Positions 1-8,335 of a stretch of DNA of 64,000 nt are shown here, piece by piece. Below the pieces are notes generated by a model. That model was not told where the DNA came from, made no database searches, and saw nothing but the letters and a program-made list of their open reading frames with translations. The stretch covers positions 2,604,001 to 2,668,000 of the forward strand of contig NZ_CP019607.1 in assembly GCF_001998865.1 (NCBI RefSeq). Reading direction: 5' to 3'. The translations under genes were made by a program, and so were the position numbers. How positions within the stretch are numbered: the stretch's first letter is position 1; each line of letters starts with the position of its first letter. This DNA is from Tessaracoccus flavescens (GTDB lineage Bacteria; Actinomycetota; Actinomycetes; Propionibacteriales; Propionibacteriaceae).

Positions 1-434
1 GGTTCCACAGCGCGCGGGTCCTCGGCAGGGACCACGCCGTGATGCCGCTCGAGGGGCTGTGGTGGGCCGACGCCATGGACTCGTTCACGCAGGCGCGCGA
101 CAAGTCACGCTGGTCGTGGACGCTCATATCCTCGTGCCCGCCTGGATGGACGAGGCGGCCTACGAGACGGTGCGAGCCGAGGTCGCGGCGAAGGGCAACG
201 CGCCGGCCCTCGACCTGCTGCGAAGAGCCGAACTCGACGAGGGACTCGTCGTGCAGACGCTGCACATCGGGTCCTACGACGACGAGGGTCCGGTGCTGGC
301 GCGGATGCATCACGAGTTCATCCGCAACAGGGGCTCACCATGTCGGGCCGCCACCACGAGATCTACCTGGGCGACCCGCGACGCACCGCCCCGGAACGGC
401 TCAGGACGATCCTGCCCCGGTGCGCGCCGGCTGA
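1..434 (+). pseudogene. GyrI-like small-molecule-binding protein, frameshifted, 5' end outside window
   Basis: The protein reads continuously only if the frame is changed three times. The first frame gives LEGLWWADAMDSF (from about 48), the second HILVPAWMDEAAYETV to MHHEFI (about 126-322), the third MSGRHHEIYLGDPRRTAPE (from 340), and the last returns to the first frame and ends PVRAG-stop at 434. Each shift is repaired by adding one base, near 126, 323 and 418. The pieces together resemble the C-terminal two thirds of the GyrI-like domain family (small-molecule-binding proteins related to SAV2848/YdhP types). Either the gene is decaying or the sequence is poor at this end; the sequence alone cannot decide. 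Family call is from recognisable motifs. Confidence 0.7.
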
Positions 435-462
435 GACAAGGATCAGGCTCGGCGGCGGTGGC

Positions 463-1299
463 TCAGCTACCGCCGAGGGTGACGACGGCCGTCGATGCCG
501 GTGCGGGGGTCTTCGCCTCGTGCCATCCCTGCCTGGTGTGCTCCCATTCACGGTCGCCGACCACGACGGAGGTCACGCCGCCGTCGTAGCTGTTGGCGAC
601 CATCTGCTGCGCGGCGGCCCACAAGGTGGTGTCATCGGCCGCCGTGATCATGAGCTTCGAGCCCTCGGTTGCGGTGGTGACGGCGTCGCCGAAGGTGGCC
701 AGCACCCGCTCGAAGGCGGCCTCGTCGGCCGTCGGGGCCTCCTCGAAGCTCAGACACGAAAACGTCTCCGGCGCCGACCCGCGCAGGGCCCCCGCGATGG
801 CACGGGCGTTGGCCTCGTGCTTGCGGTATGCCTCGGGGAAGCCGCTGCGCTGCACCTTCTGCGCCATGTCGTTGACGTCGGTGCTCTCCCAGTTGTCGAA
901 CTTGACCAGTTCCTCGTAGAACCGGTTCGAGGAGTACCAGGGATCCATGATCTCCTCCTCCGTGCCCCAGCCGTAGGAGGGGCGCTGCTGGAAGAGGCCG
1001 AGCGAGTCGCGGTCGCCGTAGTCGAGGTTGCGCAACGCCGACTCCTGGTAGGCGGTGGCGATCGCCACGACCGCCGCCTGTTCCGGGAGCCCACGCTCGA
1101 CGGAGACGGCGACGATGATCGACGCGTTGCGGGCCTGCTCCTGGGAGAGGGTCGTTGGCTGTTCCTTTCCGGGGACCAGCACCTCGCACTGTTCAGGCGT
1201 GAAGCGCTGGTACAGGTACTGGTAGGCCTGCCAGCCGCCGAACCCGAGCGCACCAAGTACGATGACGACGACCAGCGTGACGACCAGAGGCTTGCGCAT
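463..1299 (-). CDS. Membrane-anchored lysozyme-like (transglycosylase-fold) protein
   Basis: This 278-residue protein has a short basic N-terminus and one membrane segment (about 5-27); the rest should face outside. Residues 81-115 carry TAYQES-LRNLDYGDRDSLGLFQQRPSYGWG, the conserved core of an actinobacterial family with a lysozyme-like fold, often mislabelled heavy-metal transporter. Glu86 in QES is the probable catalytic position, by analogy with soluble lytic transglycosylases. Two cysteines (38 and about 182) could form a disulfide. Its ATG overlaps the dapD stop as ATGA, so it is translated with dapD. Pairing a peptidoglycan-cleaving candidate with a diaminopimelate gene fits a cell-wall role, but activity is inferred. 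Confidence 0.75.
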   Translation of the reverse strand: MRKPLVVTLVVVIVLGALGFGGWQAYQYLYQRFTPEQCEVLVPGKEQPTTLSQEQARNASIIVAVSVERGLPEQAAVVAIATAYQESALRNLDYGDRDSLGLFQQRPSYGWGTEEEIMDPWYSSNRFYEELVKFDNWESTDVNDMAQKVQRSGFPEAYRKHEANARAIAGALRGSAPETFSCLSFEEAPTADEAAFERVLATFGDAVTTATEGSKLMITAADDTTLWAAAQQMVANSYDGGVTSVVVGDREWEHTRQGWHEAKTPAPASTAVVTLGGS

Positions 1300-2231
1300 C
1301 AGTTGTTGTGCAGCTCGGAGTTGAGCTCGACCTTCGAACCGCGGCGGTGCAGGACCCGGACATTGCCGTGGACCGAATCGCGCAGGAACAGCAGGTCGTT
1401 CTGGCCGCTCAGCTCGCGCGCCTTGACGATCTCGCCCTCGCTGAGCGCAACCTTCGTGCCCGCGGTGACGTAGAGGCCCGCCTCGACCACACAGTCGTTG
1501 CCGAGCGAGATACCGACGCCCGAGTTGGCGCCGAGGAGGCAGCGCTCACCCAGCGAGATGACCTCCTGGCCGCCGCCCGAGAGGGTGCCCATGATGGAGG
1601 CGCCTCCGCCGACATCGGTGCCGTCGCCGACGACGACCCCGGCCGAGATGCGACCCTCGACCATGGAGGTGCCGAGCGTGCCCGCGTTGAAGTTCACGAA
1701 GCCCTCGTGCATGACGGTGGTGCCCTCGGCGAGGTGGGCGCCGAGACGGACGCGGTCGGCGTCGGCGATGCGGACCCCTGCGGGGACGATGTAGTCGACC
1801 ATGCGGGGGAACTTGTCGATCCCGTAGACGGTCAGCTGCTCACCGCGCGAACGCAGCAGGGTGCGGACCCGGTTGACGTCGCCGATCCGGACGGGGCCGG
1901 CGGTCGTCCAGGCATTGTTCGGCAGCACGCCGAAGATGCCGGTGAGGTTCTGGCCGTGCGGCGCGACGAGCCGTGCGCTCAGGAGATGCAGGCGCAGGTA
2001 CGCGTCCTCGACCGTCTCGGGGGCGGCATCGAGATCGATCTCGACGCGCACCACCTTCGTCTCGACCTGGCGGATCTCATCGACGTGCTGGGCCTCCGCC
2101 AGCAGGGACGGGGGCTCGTCGGTGACGTCGTTGCCGAGGCTCGGCTCGGGGTACCAGGCATCCAGGACGGCTCCGGTCGTGTGGACGGTGCCCAGGCCCC
2201 AGGCCCAGGCGGTGCGGCTCTCGTTGGTCAT
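1299..2231 (-). CDS. dapD: 2,3,4,5-tetrahydropyridine-2,6-dicarboxylate N-succinyltransferase
   Basis: DapD transfers succinyl from succinyl-CoA to tetrahydrodipicolinate in the succinylase branch of lysine/meso-diaminopimelate synthesis, in the cytosol. The 310-residue length and sequence fit the actinobacterial DapD type: an N-terminal domain (to about 120), then left-handed beta-helix hexapeptide repeats, with [17 protein letters not shown] and [21 protein letters not shown] as family hallmarks, and the late motif [12 protein letters not shown]. The ATG lies 7 nt from a TAGAAT -10 box, so the message is probably leaderless. The partner genes dapE and dapA occur elsewhere in this window rather than in one operon. 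Confidence 0.95.
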   Translation of the reverse strand: MTNESRTAWAWGLGTVHTTGAVLDAWYPEPSLGNDVTDEPPSLLAEAQHVDEIRQVETKVVRVEIDLDAAPETVEDAYLRLHLLSARLVAPHGQNLTGIFGVLPNNAWTTAGPVRIGDVNRVRTLLRSRGEQLTVYGIDKFPRMVDYIVPAGVRIADADRVRLGAHLAEGTTVMHEGFVNFNAGTLGTSMVEGRISAGVVVGDGTDVGGGASIMGTLSGGGQEVISLGERCLLGANSGVGISLGNDCVVEAGLYVTAGTKVALSEGEIVKARELSGQNDLLFLRDSVHGNVRVLHRRGSKVELNSELHNN

Positions 2232-2238
2232 AGCGCCG

Positions 2239-2244
2239 ATTCTA
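2239..2244 (-). promoter_or_regulatory. -10 box of leaderless dapD
   Basis: On the minus strand TAGAAT is followed by 7 nt and then the dapD ATG. It also separates dapD transcription from the upstream five-gene operon. Confidence 0.7.
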
Positions 2245-2251
2245 GGTGAGA

Positions 2252-2743
2252 TCAGCCGAGAACCTTCTTGGCCGCCATCTCGATGGCCATCTGGACCGCG
2301 GACTTGCAGATCGCCTGCGCGGGCGGGATCCAGCCGAGCGAGGCGCCGTAGGTGGCGGGGATGGCCGCGATGGCCGACCAGTACTTGGCGCAGAACACCG
2401 ACAGGTCGACGATCGAGATGATCTTCAGGACCAGGATGGCGGCGCCGACGACCAGCAGGCAGGTGCCGGTGATCTTGGCCGCCTTCGACAGGTTCTCCGA
2501 GACGTCCTTCGGCGAGTTATTCCCCTCGAAGTTCTGGGTGAACGCCGTCTGCGCTGCGCCCTGGTTGTTGTCCTTGACGTAGTCGGCGGCCTTCTGGGTG
2601 CTCTCGACCAGCTTGGTCACGGCGTCGGAGAAGCGTTGCCACTTCTGCGCCCACTGCATGATCTCGGTCTCCTTGCCCTCCGGGAAGGTGAAGCCGATCA
2701 GCTGCGTGAACATGGTCAGCGCGCCGGGCAGCGTGATGCTCAT
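2252..2743 (-). CDS. WXG100-like (CpnT N-terminal type) protein with membrane segment
   Basis: The first 75 residues of this 163-residue protein follow the pattern seen at the N-terminus of CpnT-like type VII substrates: [21 protein letters not shown], then a helix ending in [17 protein letters not shown]. Residues about 92-114 ([22 protein letters not shown]) form a hydrophobic, probably membrane, helix, followed by a second weaker one rich in Ala. In the known family this head is joined to a long toxin C-terminus; here the protein stops after the hydrophobic part. It is the last gene of the operon, 1 nt after the previous stop. Function unknown; a secreted or membrane-inserting scaffold is one reading. 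Confidence 0.65.
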   Translation of the reverse strand: MSITLPGALTMFTQLIGFTFPEGKETEIMQWAQKWQRFSDAVTKLVESTQKAADYVKDNNQGAAQTAFTQNFEGNNSPKDVSENLSKAAKITGTCLLVVGAAILVLKIISIVDLSVFCAKYWSAIAAIPATYGASLGWIPPAQAICKSAVQMAIEMAAKKVLG

Positions 2744-2744
2744 C

Positions 2745-3068
2745 TCAGTAGTCCTTCCCGATGAGGGCGGCGAGCGAGCTCGCGGCCTCCGACGTGTTCT
2801 GGTACAGCTCGCCGACCTGGCGGAGCGTCTCGGACTGGTCGACCAGCCCGTCGATGAGGCCGTGCACGATCTCGCGGAACGCCTCGATGAACACCTGGTA
2901 CAGCTGGTTGGCGATCTTGCCGACGGTGTCGTTGGTGCCGAGCGCGTCGAAGTCGGTGACGGAGTCGATCAGTTTGTCGATCTCGTCCTTGATGAACTGG
3001 GTGGCCTCCTCAATGATGCCGCCGGCCTTCTTGTAGGACTCGGGGGAGAAGACGATGTCTGTGGACAT
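2745..3068 (-). CDS. WXG100/ESX-type small helical protein
   Basis: The 107-residue product is predicted to be two long helices with the D-ALG turn (residues 41-44) and a GLVDQSETLRQVGELYQNT C-terminal helix, the usual layout of actinobacterial ESX-type export partners. A classical W-x-G is absent; the turn reads FDALGT. Proteins of this kind are exported as dimers by type VII systems, but no FtsK-like EccC ATPase lies in this window, so the secretion machine would be encoded elsewhere. The ATG is one base after the stop of the YbaB-like gene, which indicates co-translation. Confidence 0.65.
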   Translation of the reverse strand: MSTDIVFSPESYKKAGGIIEEATQFIKDEIDKLIDSVTDFDALGTNDTVGKIANQLYQVFIEAFREIVHGLIDGLVDQSETLRQVGELYQNTSEAASSLAALIGKDY

Positions 3069-3069
3069 C

Positions 3070-3465
3070 TCAGCCCTCCTTCGCGGCAGTCGACTCCATC
3101 ATCTGGGTCATCAGATCGAGGTAGTCGCTCAGCGTCTTTGTCGCCTCGTCGGCCACCGCGTCCAGTTCGGTGGAGAGGGAGGTCGGATCGGGGGCCTGGG
3201 CCTGCATGGCGACCATCAGCGCGTCCGCGTGGGCCTTGAGGCCTGCGTTCATCGCCTGCATCAGGTCGTCGGCGAGTTCGACGCTCGACTTGCGCATCGA
3301 GCGGGGGTCGATCACGATGCCGCTGACCTGACCGCCGGTCACACTCACCCTGACCATCTGATCCTCGGAGGTGCCCTCGGCCTCGACGGTGGGGACCTCC
3401 ACCGCGGGGAGCGGCTTCTCGAGCTCGGCGCCGAGCCGGCTCAGGATGTCTTCGAGTTCGTTCAT
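3070..3465 (-). CDS. YbaB/EbfC-family-like protein
   Basis: The 131-residue protein has the YbaB/EbfC layout: an N-terminal helix, a short beta-sheet core (MVRVSVTGGQVSGIVIDPRSM), and long C-terminal helices (ELADDLMQAMNAGLKAHADAL and beyond). Canonical YbaB binds DNA at the nucleoid, while divergent copies are recurrent neighbours of WXG100 genes in actinobacteria and may act as chaperones or export-linked factors. The start at 3465 (MNELEDIL) is chosen because it aligns with the family; an in-frame extension runs into the preceding SUKH gene. It lies between the SUKH gene and the ESX-type gene in one transcript. Confidence 0.7.
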   Translation of the reverse strand: MNELEDILSRLGAELEKPLPAVEVPTVEAEGTSEDQMVRVSVTGGQVSGIVIDPRSMRKSSVELADDLMQAMNAGLKAHADALMVAMQAQAPDPTSLSTELDAVADEATKTLSDYLDLMTQMMESTAAKEG

Positions 3466-3476
3466 GGTGTGGATCC

Positions 3477-3917
3477 TTACTGGGTCGTGGTCAGGACGGC
3501 GTCGAACAGCTCGCCGAAGGAGGAGAAGCGGAAGACGGTGTGCCAGCCGTAGCGTGCGACCGCCTTCCACTGGTGCTCGACGGTGTCGTAGGCGAACAGC
3601 ACGTCGCCGGTCTCACCGACGAAGCGAAGTGGGGTGTCGATGGATTCGACGCCGTGGATCAGGCGCTCGTTCGAGTCGAAGAGCCCAGGCAGGAAACCGT
3701 CGGCGTCGTCCTGGTCGCGGGTGCCGTAGACGACGATCCCGTCGAAGTCGAAACCGTTGCTGATCTGGAGCAGATCGGCGTAGTCGGAGGGAAGCGGGAT
3801 CGTGAACTGGCGCGCGAACGCCGACCCGATCTGCTCGATCTCGGTGTCAGAGGCGCCACCGCGCTGCGGGAAGCCCTGAGCCTCCGCGTAGTCGACCCAG
3901 TCACTCATGGTGCGCAT
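3477..3917 (-). CDS. SMI1/KNR4 (SUKH) family protein, possible immunity protein
   Basis: The 146-residue sequence shows SUKH features: an N-terminal acidic helix with EIEQIGSAFARQFTIPLPSDYADLLQISNGFDFDGIVVYG, in which P-x-DY-x-LL-x-x-SNG is the family core, and a C-terminal strand/helix with FRFSSFGELFDAVL. SUKH proteins are the commonest immunity proteins of polymorphic toxins. It starts 1 nt after the stop of the repeat-protein gene (alternative ATG at 3908). An obvious nuclease toxin is not present in this operon, so its target is unknown: it could be the repeat protein, the product of a lost toxin, or a foreign toxin. Confidence 0.75.
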   Translation of the reverse strand: MRTMSDWVDYAEAQGFPQRGGASDTEIEQIGSAFARQFTIPLPSDYADLLQISNGFDFDGIVVYGTRDQDDADGFLPGLFDSNERLIHGVESIDTPLRFVGETGDVLFAYDTVEHQWKAVARYGWHTVFRFSSFGELFDAVLTTTQ

Positions 3918-3918
3918 C

Positions 3919-4758
3919 TCAACCCGCCAGAACCGCGGCGCCGCCGAGCACGATGGTCACCTGCTGACCGCCGATCGGGAGCGAGATCAGGGAGACGTTG
4001 CCGAACTGCATCGAGAAGATGGTGTCGTTGACGGCGTTGCAGTTGCACTGCGACTGCTGGTTGAGCGGGGCGAGCTGGTAGTGCGACGGGGCCGCCTCGC
4101 TGGCAGGCACCTTCTCCATCTGATAGCCGCTCGGCACCCTTCCGTTGCCCGCCTGCGCCAGCTGGTTGTCGTTCATGCCGCCTGCGCGCAGCGCCTCGGC
4201 GTCGGCCGCCCGCAGCGCCGCGTTGCGGGCCTCACGCTCGCCGGTGTTCCACATCGCCGCGAGGCGTCGCTCGACGTCGGACGGATCGTAGGTCGCCTTC
4301 TCGCAGGTGCAGGCCTGGGTGGTCACGCCGCGGTGCTTGCCGTAGGTGCCGCCTTGGAGCGCTGTGGCCTGCTGGGGCATTTCGCTTGCCCGGGCGCCGC
4401 TCGAGCCGGCGTGGGTGCCATAGGTGCCGCCCTGGAGCGCGGTGGCGTGCTGCGGCATTTCGCTTGCCCGGGGGCCGCTCGAGCCGGCGTGGGTGCCGTA
4501 GGTGCCGCCCTGGAGCGCGGTTGCCTGCTGCGGCATTTCGCTCGCGCGGGGGCCGGTGTAGCCGGTGTGTGCGCCCAGGTTCTCGTGAGCACGGTCCCGG
4601 TCGGATCGGCCGGCGACCTCGGAGGGCACGGCCGAGAGGGCGGGGGTGGGCTGAGAGCCCGACCCCTTGTCCATGGTCTTCTTGATCCACTTGACGAGGA
4701 ACTTCGCGACCATCTTCGCGAAGATTCCCGTAGTGCCCATCTGGCTTGAGGTACTCAC
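3919..4758 (-). CDS. Repeat protein with three 26-residue repeats and two CxC motifs
   Basis: I do not recognise this 279-residue protein. It starts with a basic amphipathic helix (residues 11-30), then a Ser/Pro-rich linker. Residues 69-146 hold three near-identical 26-residue repeats of the type GPRASEMPQQATALQGGTYG-THAGSS. After them come CTC (150-152), a charged helix (160-192), a second CNC (238-240), and a hydrophobic Gly/Val/Ile-rich tail (244-279). The paired CxC motifs could bind metal or form disulfides. The GTG start lies 7 nt from a TAGGAT box, so this is the leaderless first gene of the operon. Position next to SUKH and WXG100-type genes suggests a surface or effector protein; this is inference. 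Confidence 0.6.
   Translation of the reverse strand: MSTSSQMGTTGIFAKMVAKFLVKWIKKTMDKGSGSQPTPALSAVPSEVAGRSDRDRAHENLGAHTGYTGPRASEMPQQATALQGGTYGTHAGSSGPRASEMPQHATALQGGTYGTHAGSSGARASEMPQQATALQGGTYGKHRGVTTQACTCEKATYDPSDVERRLAAMWNTGEREARNAALRAADAEALRAGGMNDNQLAQAGNGRVPSGYQMEKVPASEAAPSHYQLAPLNQQSQCNCNAVNDTIFSMQFGNVSLISLPIGGQQVTIVLGGAAVLAG
4321..4554 (-). repeat. Three tandem 78-bp coding repeats
   Basis: Units 4477-4554, 4399-4476 and 4321-4398 are in frame inside the repeat protein and nearly identical at DNA level. The third diverges in its last six codons. High identity suggests recent duplication or gene-conversion, so copy number may vary among strains. Confidence 0.85.
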
Positions 4759-4765
4759 GTAACGG

Positions 4766-4771
4766 ATCCTA
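4766..4771 (-). promoter_or_regulatory. -10 box of the WXG100/SUKH operon
   Basis: On the minus strand TAGGAT precedes the GTG at 4758 by 7 nt. It is the only good promoter seen upstream of the five tightly packed genes 4758 to 2252. Confidence 0.6.
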
Positions 4772-4907
4772 AGGACGGTAGGGGTCCAACCGAGCCAGGT
4801 CGCCGAGCAATTGGGTACGTGTACCTAGTCGGGTGCTGAGTCCGCGCCGCAGAGCCCGGCCCTCCGCCCGTGCCAGGCGCCCGCAATGGCGCCGCCGGCG
4901 CGCTCAC

Positions 4908-4913
4908 TAGACT
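4908..4913 (+). promoter_or_regulatory. -10 box of leaderless trhO
   Basis: TAGACT lies 7 nt before the ATG at 4921 and supports that start over upstream in-frame codons. Confidence 0.65.
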
Positions 4914-4920
4914 GCGCGCC

Positions 4921-5856
4921 ATGGCCATCTCCAAGATCCTGCTCTTCTACCGGTTCACACCCCTTGCGGACCCGGAGGCGGTGCGCTGCTGGCAGCAGGA
5001 GCTGTGCCTGCGGCTCGGGCTGCGAGGCAGGATCATCGTCTCCCCGCACGGCATCAACGCCACCGTAGGCGGAGACATCGACGCCTGCAAGGCCTACCTC
5101 AAGGCCACGAAGGGCTACCCGCCGCTCCGGGAGCTCGACGTCAAGTGGTCCGACGGGACGGGCCTGGACGCCCAGGGGGCGAGCCTGGACTTCCCGCGGC
5201 TCAGCGTGAAGCGCCGCAGCGAACTGGTCGCCTTCGGCGTGGCCGACACGCTGCACGTCGACGCGGAGGGCGTGGTGGGCGGTGGCACCCGGCTCACCCC
5301 GGAGCAGGTCGACGAACTGGCCGACAGTCGCGACGACGTAGTCTTCTTCGACGGCCGCAACCGCGTCGAGGCGGCCGTCGGACGCTTCGCCGACGCGGTG
5401 GTGCCTGAGGTGGACAACACCCACGACTTCGTGAACGAGCTCGACTCGGGGCGCTACGACCATCTCAAGTCGCGCCCGGTCGTGACCTACTGCACCGGTG
5501 GCGTGCGCTGCGAGGTGCTGAGCGCCCTGATGGTGGAGCGCGGGTTCGAGGAGGTCTACCAGCTCGACGGCGGCATCGCACGTTACCTCGAGCGCTTCGG
5601 GTCGGGGTCCCGCTGGCGTGGCGGCCTCACCGTGTTCGACGGGCGAGAAGTCCTCCTGCCAGAGGGCGCCGAAAACATCGGGGCCTGCCACGCGTGCGGC
5701 ACCGCGACGTCGCGCCTGCAGAACTGCCACGACCTCGCCTGCCGGGTCCGGCTCGTCACCTGCCCCGCGTGCGGGGTGGAAGGGGTCGGCTGTCTGCAAC
5801 ACCGTCCCGTCCGACAGCCCAGCGACTCCGCGGCCCAATACCCTTGTCTCCCATGA
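4921..5856 (+). CDS. trhO: tRNA uridine(34) hydroxylase TrhO, rhodanese domain
   Basis: TrhO (YceA family) hydroxylates uridine 34 of certain tRNAs on the way to 5-oxyacetyl- or methoxy-uridine. The 311-residue product has the N-terminal acylphosphatase-like part (LLFYRFTPL ... IIVSPHGINATVGGD), a rhodanese domain with active-site loop YCTGGVRCE and the catalytic cysteine therein, and a C-terminal cysteine cluster (CHACG ... CHDLACRVRLVTCPACG) that could bind zinc, as in many actinobacterial members. The ATG at 4921 fits the family start. The stop overlaps the next ATG (ATGA), though the downstream genes are functionally unrelated. Confidence 0.92.
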   Translation: MAISKILLFYRFTPLADPEAVRCWQQELCLRLGLRGRIIVSPHGINATVGGDIDACKAYLKATKGYPPLRELDVKWSDGTGLDAQGASLDFPRLSVKRRSELVAFGVADTLHVDAEGVVGGGTRLTPEQVDELADSRDDVVFFDGRNRVEAAVGRFADAVVPEVDNTHDFVNELDSGRYDHLKSRPVVTYCTGGVRCEVLSALMVERGFEEVYQLDGGIARYLERFGSGSRWRGGLTVFDGREVLLPEGAENIGACHACGTATSRLQNCHDLACRVRLVTCPACGVEGVGCLQHRPVRQPSDSAAQYPCLP

Positions 5857-7424
5857 GTGTGCTCTTCGACGACTACCCCCGCGGGCAGGCCGCCTACGAC
5901 GAGATGGTCGGCCCCGACGGGGTGCGGCCGGCGCTGCGTTCGGTCGCGGCGGAGTTGGACCGGCTCGGCCTCGAAGAGGTGCGTTCGCGCGCCGAGTACC
6001 TGAGCTCGGTCTACATCGACCAGGGCGTCACCTTCGACATCGGGGGAGAGGAGCGGCCCTTCCCGCTCGACATCGTGCCGCGGGTGATGCAGGCCGACGA
6101 GTTCGCCCACGTCGAGGCGGGCAGCAGGCAGCGGGTCCGCGCCATGGAGGCCTTCCTCGACGACATCTACACCGAGGGAAGGTGTTTCACCGACGGCGTC
6201 ATCCCGCGCCATGTGGTCGCCTCGTCTCCCCACTTCCACCGACCGGTCGCAGGCCTGATCACCGCCAACGGTGTGCGCGTCCACGTCGCGGGCATCGACC
6301 TGATCCGCGGCGACGACGGCGTCTACCGCGTGCTCGAGGACAATGTGCGCAGCCCGTCAGGGGTGTCCTACGTCATGACGAACAGGCGGGCGATGAACTC
6401 GGCGCTCCCCGAGGTCGCGGGCAAGCACCGGATCCGGCCGGTCGAGGACTATCCGTCCGAGCTGCTCAAGGCCCTGCGCGCGGCCGCCCCGTCGGGCATC
6501 ACCGAACCAACGGTCGTCGTGCTCACCCCTGGCGTCTACAACTCGGCCTACTTCGAGCACGCGCTGCTCGCCAGGATGATGGGCGTCGAACTGGTCGAGG
6601 GCCGCGACCTCGTCGCGCACGGTGGACGCGTGTCGCTGCGCACCACCCGAGGACTCCGGCCCGTGCACGTCATCTACCGCCGCATCGACGACGAGTTCCT
6701 CGACCCCGCCGTCTTCCGAGCCGACTCGCTGCTCGGCTGCGCCGGCCTGCTGAACGCCGCCCGCGCGGGCAACGTCACGATCGCCAACGCCGTCGGCAAC
6801 GGTGTGGCAGACGACAAGCTCGTCTACACCTATGTGCCCGACCTGATCCGCTTCTACCTCGGCGAGGAACCGATCCTCGCCAGTGTCGACACCTGGCGGC
6901 TCGAGGAGCCTGAGGCGCGCGAGGAGGTGCTCGACCGGCTCGATGAGCTCGTGGTCAAGCCCGTCGACGGTTCCGGGGGCAAGGGGATCGTGATCGGCCC
7001 CCGTGCCTCAGCCGACGAGTTGGAGCGTCTGCGCAGGCAGATCCTGAAGGACGCGCGCGGCTGGATCGCACAGCCGGTGGTACAGCTCTCCACCGTGCCG
7101 ACGATGATCGACGGCCAGCTGAGGCCACGCCACGTGGATCTGCGGCCCTTCGTCGTCAACGGCGGCTCCGAGGGGATCTACGTGCTGCCCGGTGGTCTCA
7201 CCCGTGTCGCCCTCCCCGAGGGCGAACTGATCGTTAACTCGTCGCAGGGCGGCGGCTCGAAGGACACGTGGGTGCTCACCGGTGCCCGCGCCCGGCAGTC
7301 GCAGAAGCAGGCGAGGCAGGCGCAGCGGATGGCCTCGCCGGTGCCGCTCAGCGACCAGGTCGTCGACCGCGTGATCCGCCACCAGCACGAACAGCAGCAG
7401 CAGTCGGGGGAGTCGTCATGCTGA
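5853..7424 (+). CDS. Circularly permuted ATP-grasp protein (DUF404/DUF407 type)
   Basis: The 523-residue protein matches the circularly permuted type 2 ATP-grasp family: FDDYPRGQAAYDEM at the start, VRSPSGVSYVMTNRRAM, LTPGVYNSAYFEHALLARMMGVELVEG, and the nucleotide-binding end VVKPVDGSGGKGIVIGP plus RHVDLRPFVVNGG. ATP-grasp enzymes make amide or thioester bonds by acyl-phosphate chemistry; the substrate of this family is unknown. It heads a conserved trio with an alpha-E protein and a transglutaminase-like protease, with overlaps ATGA and ATGCTGA, so the three are co-expressed. In other bacteria the trio is thought to build or trim a peptide modification; that role is not established. Confidence 0.9.
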   Translation: MSVLFDDYPRGQAAYDEMVGPDGVRPALRSVAAELDRLGLEEVRSRAEYLSSVYIDQGVTFDIGGEERPFPLDIVPRVMQADEFAHVEAGSRQRVRAMEAFLDDIYTEGRCFTDGVIPRHVVASSPHFHRPVAGLITANGVRVHVAGIDLIRGDDGVYRVLEDNVRSPSGVSYVMTNRRAMNSALPEVAGKHRIRPVEDYPSELLKALRAAAPSGITEPTVVVLTPGVYNSAYFEHALLARMMGVELVEGRDLVAHGGRVSLRTTRGLRPVHVIYRRIDDEFLDPAVFRADSLLGCAGLLNAARAGNVTIANAVGNGVADDKLVYTYVPDLIRFYLGEEPILASVDTWRLEEPEAREEVLDRLDELVVKPVDGSGGKGIVIGPRASADELERLRRQILKDARGWIAQPVVQLSTVPTMIDGQLRPRHVDLRPFVVNGGSEGIYVLPGGLTRVALPEGELIVNSSQGGGSKDTWVLTGARARQSQKQARQAQRMASPVPLSDQVVDRVIRHQHEQQQQSGESSC

Positions 7425-8335
7425 GCAGGATCGCCGACGCCCTCTTCTGGATCGGCCGCTACCTCGAGCGGGCCGAGGACACCTGCCGGATCGTCGAAGT
7501 GCACCTGCACCAGAGCCTCGACGACCCCACCCTCGACGAGGTGCAGGCCGCAAACGACCTGTTCCTGCTGATGGGACAGCCGGCCGACGAGAAGCCCGAC
7601 GTGTTGGCGAAACTCTGCTACGACGAGGCCTCGCCGGTGAGCTTCCTCGCCGCGCTCGGCAGCGCCCGCGAGTCGGCCCGCAGGGCCCGCGAGACCGTCT
7701 CCACAGAGGTGTGGGAGTCGATCAACACCACCTGGCTCGCGGTGCGCGGCGGACGCCTGCAGCGCATGCGGCCCGCCTCGATGTTCAAGTTCGTCCGCGA
7801 GCGGTGCGCGGTCATCTCGGGCCTCGCCGATTCGACGATGAGCCACGACGAGGGGTGGCTGTTCCTGACGCTCGGCCGCAGCATCGAACGCATCGACATG
7901 ACCTCGCGCCTCCTGTCGACGCCGTCGGTCACGTCGAATTCGCAGCGCGCGTGGGACCACGTGCTCAGCGGCTGCGGCGCCCACCACGCGTTCGTGCAGC
8001 GCTACGGGGCGCTCGCCTCCGACCGCGATGCGGCCGAGTTCCTGATGCTCGACCGGCTGTTTCCCAGGAGCCTGATCTACACCCTCAACACCGCGGTCGA
8101 GTCGCTCGCGCAGCTCGGCCCGAGCGGGCTGCGGATCAGGCCCGACGACCCAGCCATGCGCCTGCTCGGCGCGGCGCGGGCGAGCCTCGAGTACCTGCCC
8201 CCCGACGAGATCCTGCGCGATCTGCCCGATGAGATGGCGAGGTTGCAGGTCGTCTGCACCCAGGCGACGCAGGCCATCTCCGAACGCTACTTCGAGGGCT
8301 CCGCCGCCGCGGAGTGGGTTGGGGGTGCCTGGTGA
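7418..8335 (+). CDS. Alpha-E domain protein (DUF403)
   Basis: The 305-residue, mainly helical protein begins MLSRIADALFWIGRYLERAEDTCRI, the diagnostic start of the alpha-E (DUF403) family, and contains LTLGRSIERIDMTSRLL and MLDRLFPRSLIYTLNTAV. No enzymatic motif is visible; the family always sits with circularly permuted ATP-grasp and transglutaminase-like partners and is presumed to be a structural or regulatory subunit. The ATG precedes the ATP-grasp stop by a few bases, and its own stop overlaps the next GTG. Confidence 0.9.
   Translation: MLSRIADALFWIGRYLERAEDTCRIVEVHLHQSLDDPTLDEVQAANDLFLLMGQPADEKPDVLAKLCYDEASPVSFLAALGSARESARRARETVSTEVWESINTTWLAVRGGRLQRMRPASMFKFVRERCAVISGLADSTMSHDEGWLFLTLGRSIERIDMTSRLLSTPSVTSNSQRAWDHVLSGCGAHHAFVQRYGALASDRDAAEFLMLDRLFPRSLIYTLNTAVESLAQLGPSGLRIRPDDPAMRLLGAARASLEYLPPDEILRDLPDEMARLQVVCTQATQAISERYFEGSAAAEWVGGAW

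Noticed and set aside
4321..4554. Tandem repeats as a CRISPR array
   Set aside because: The units are adjacent 78-bp coding repeats without unique spacers and are in frame.
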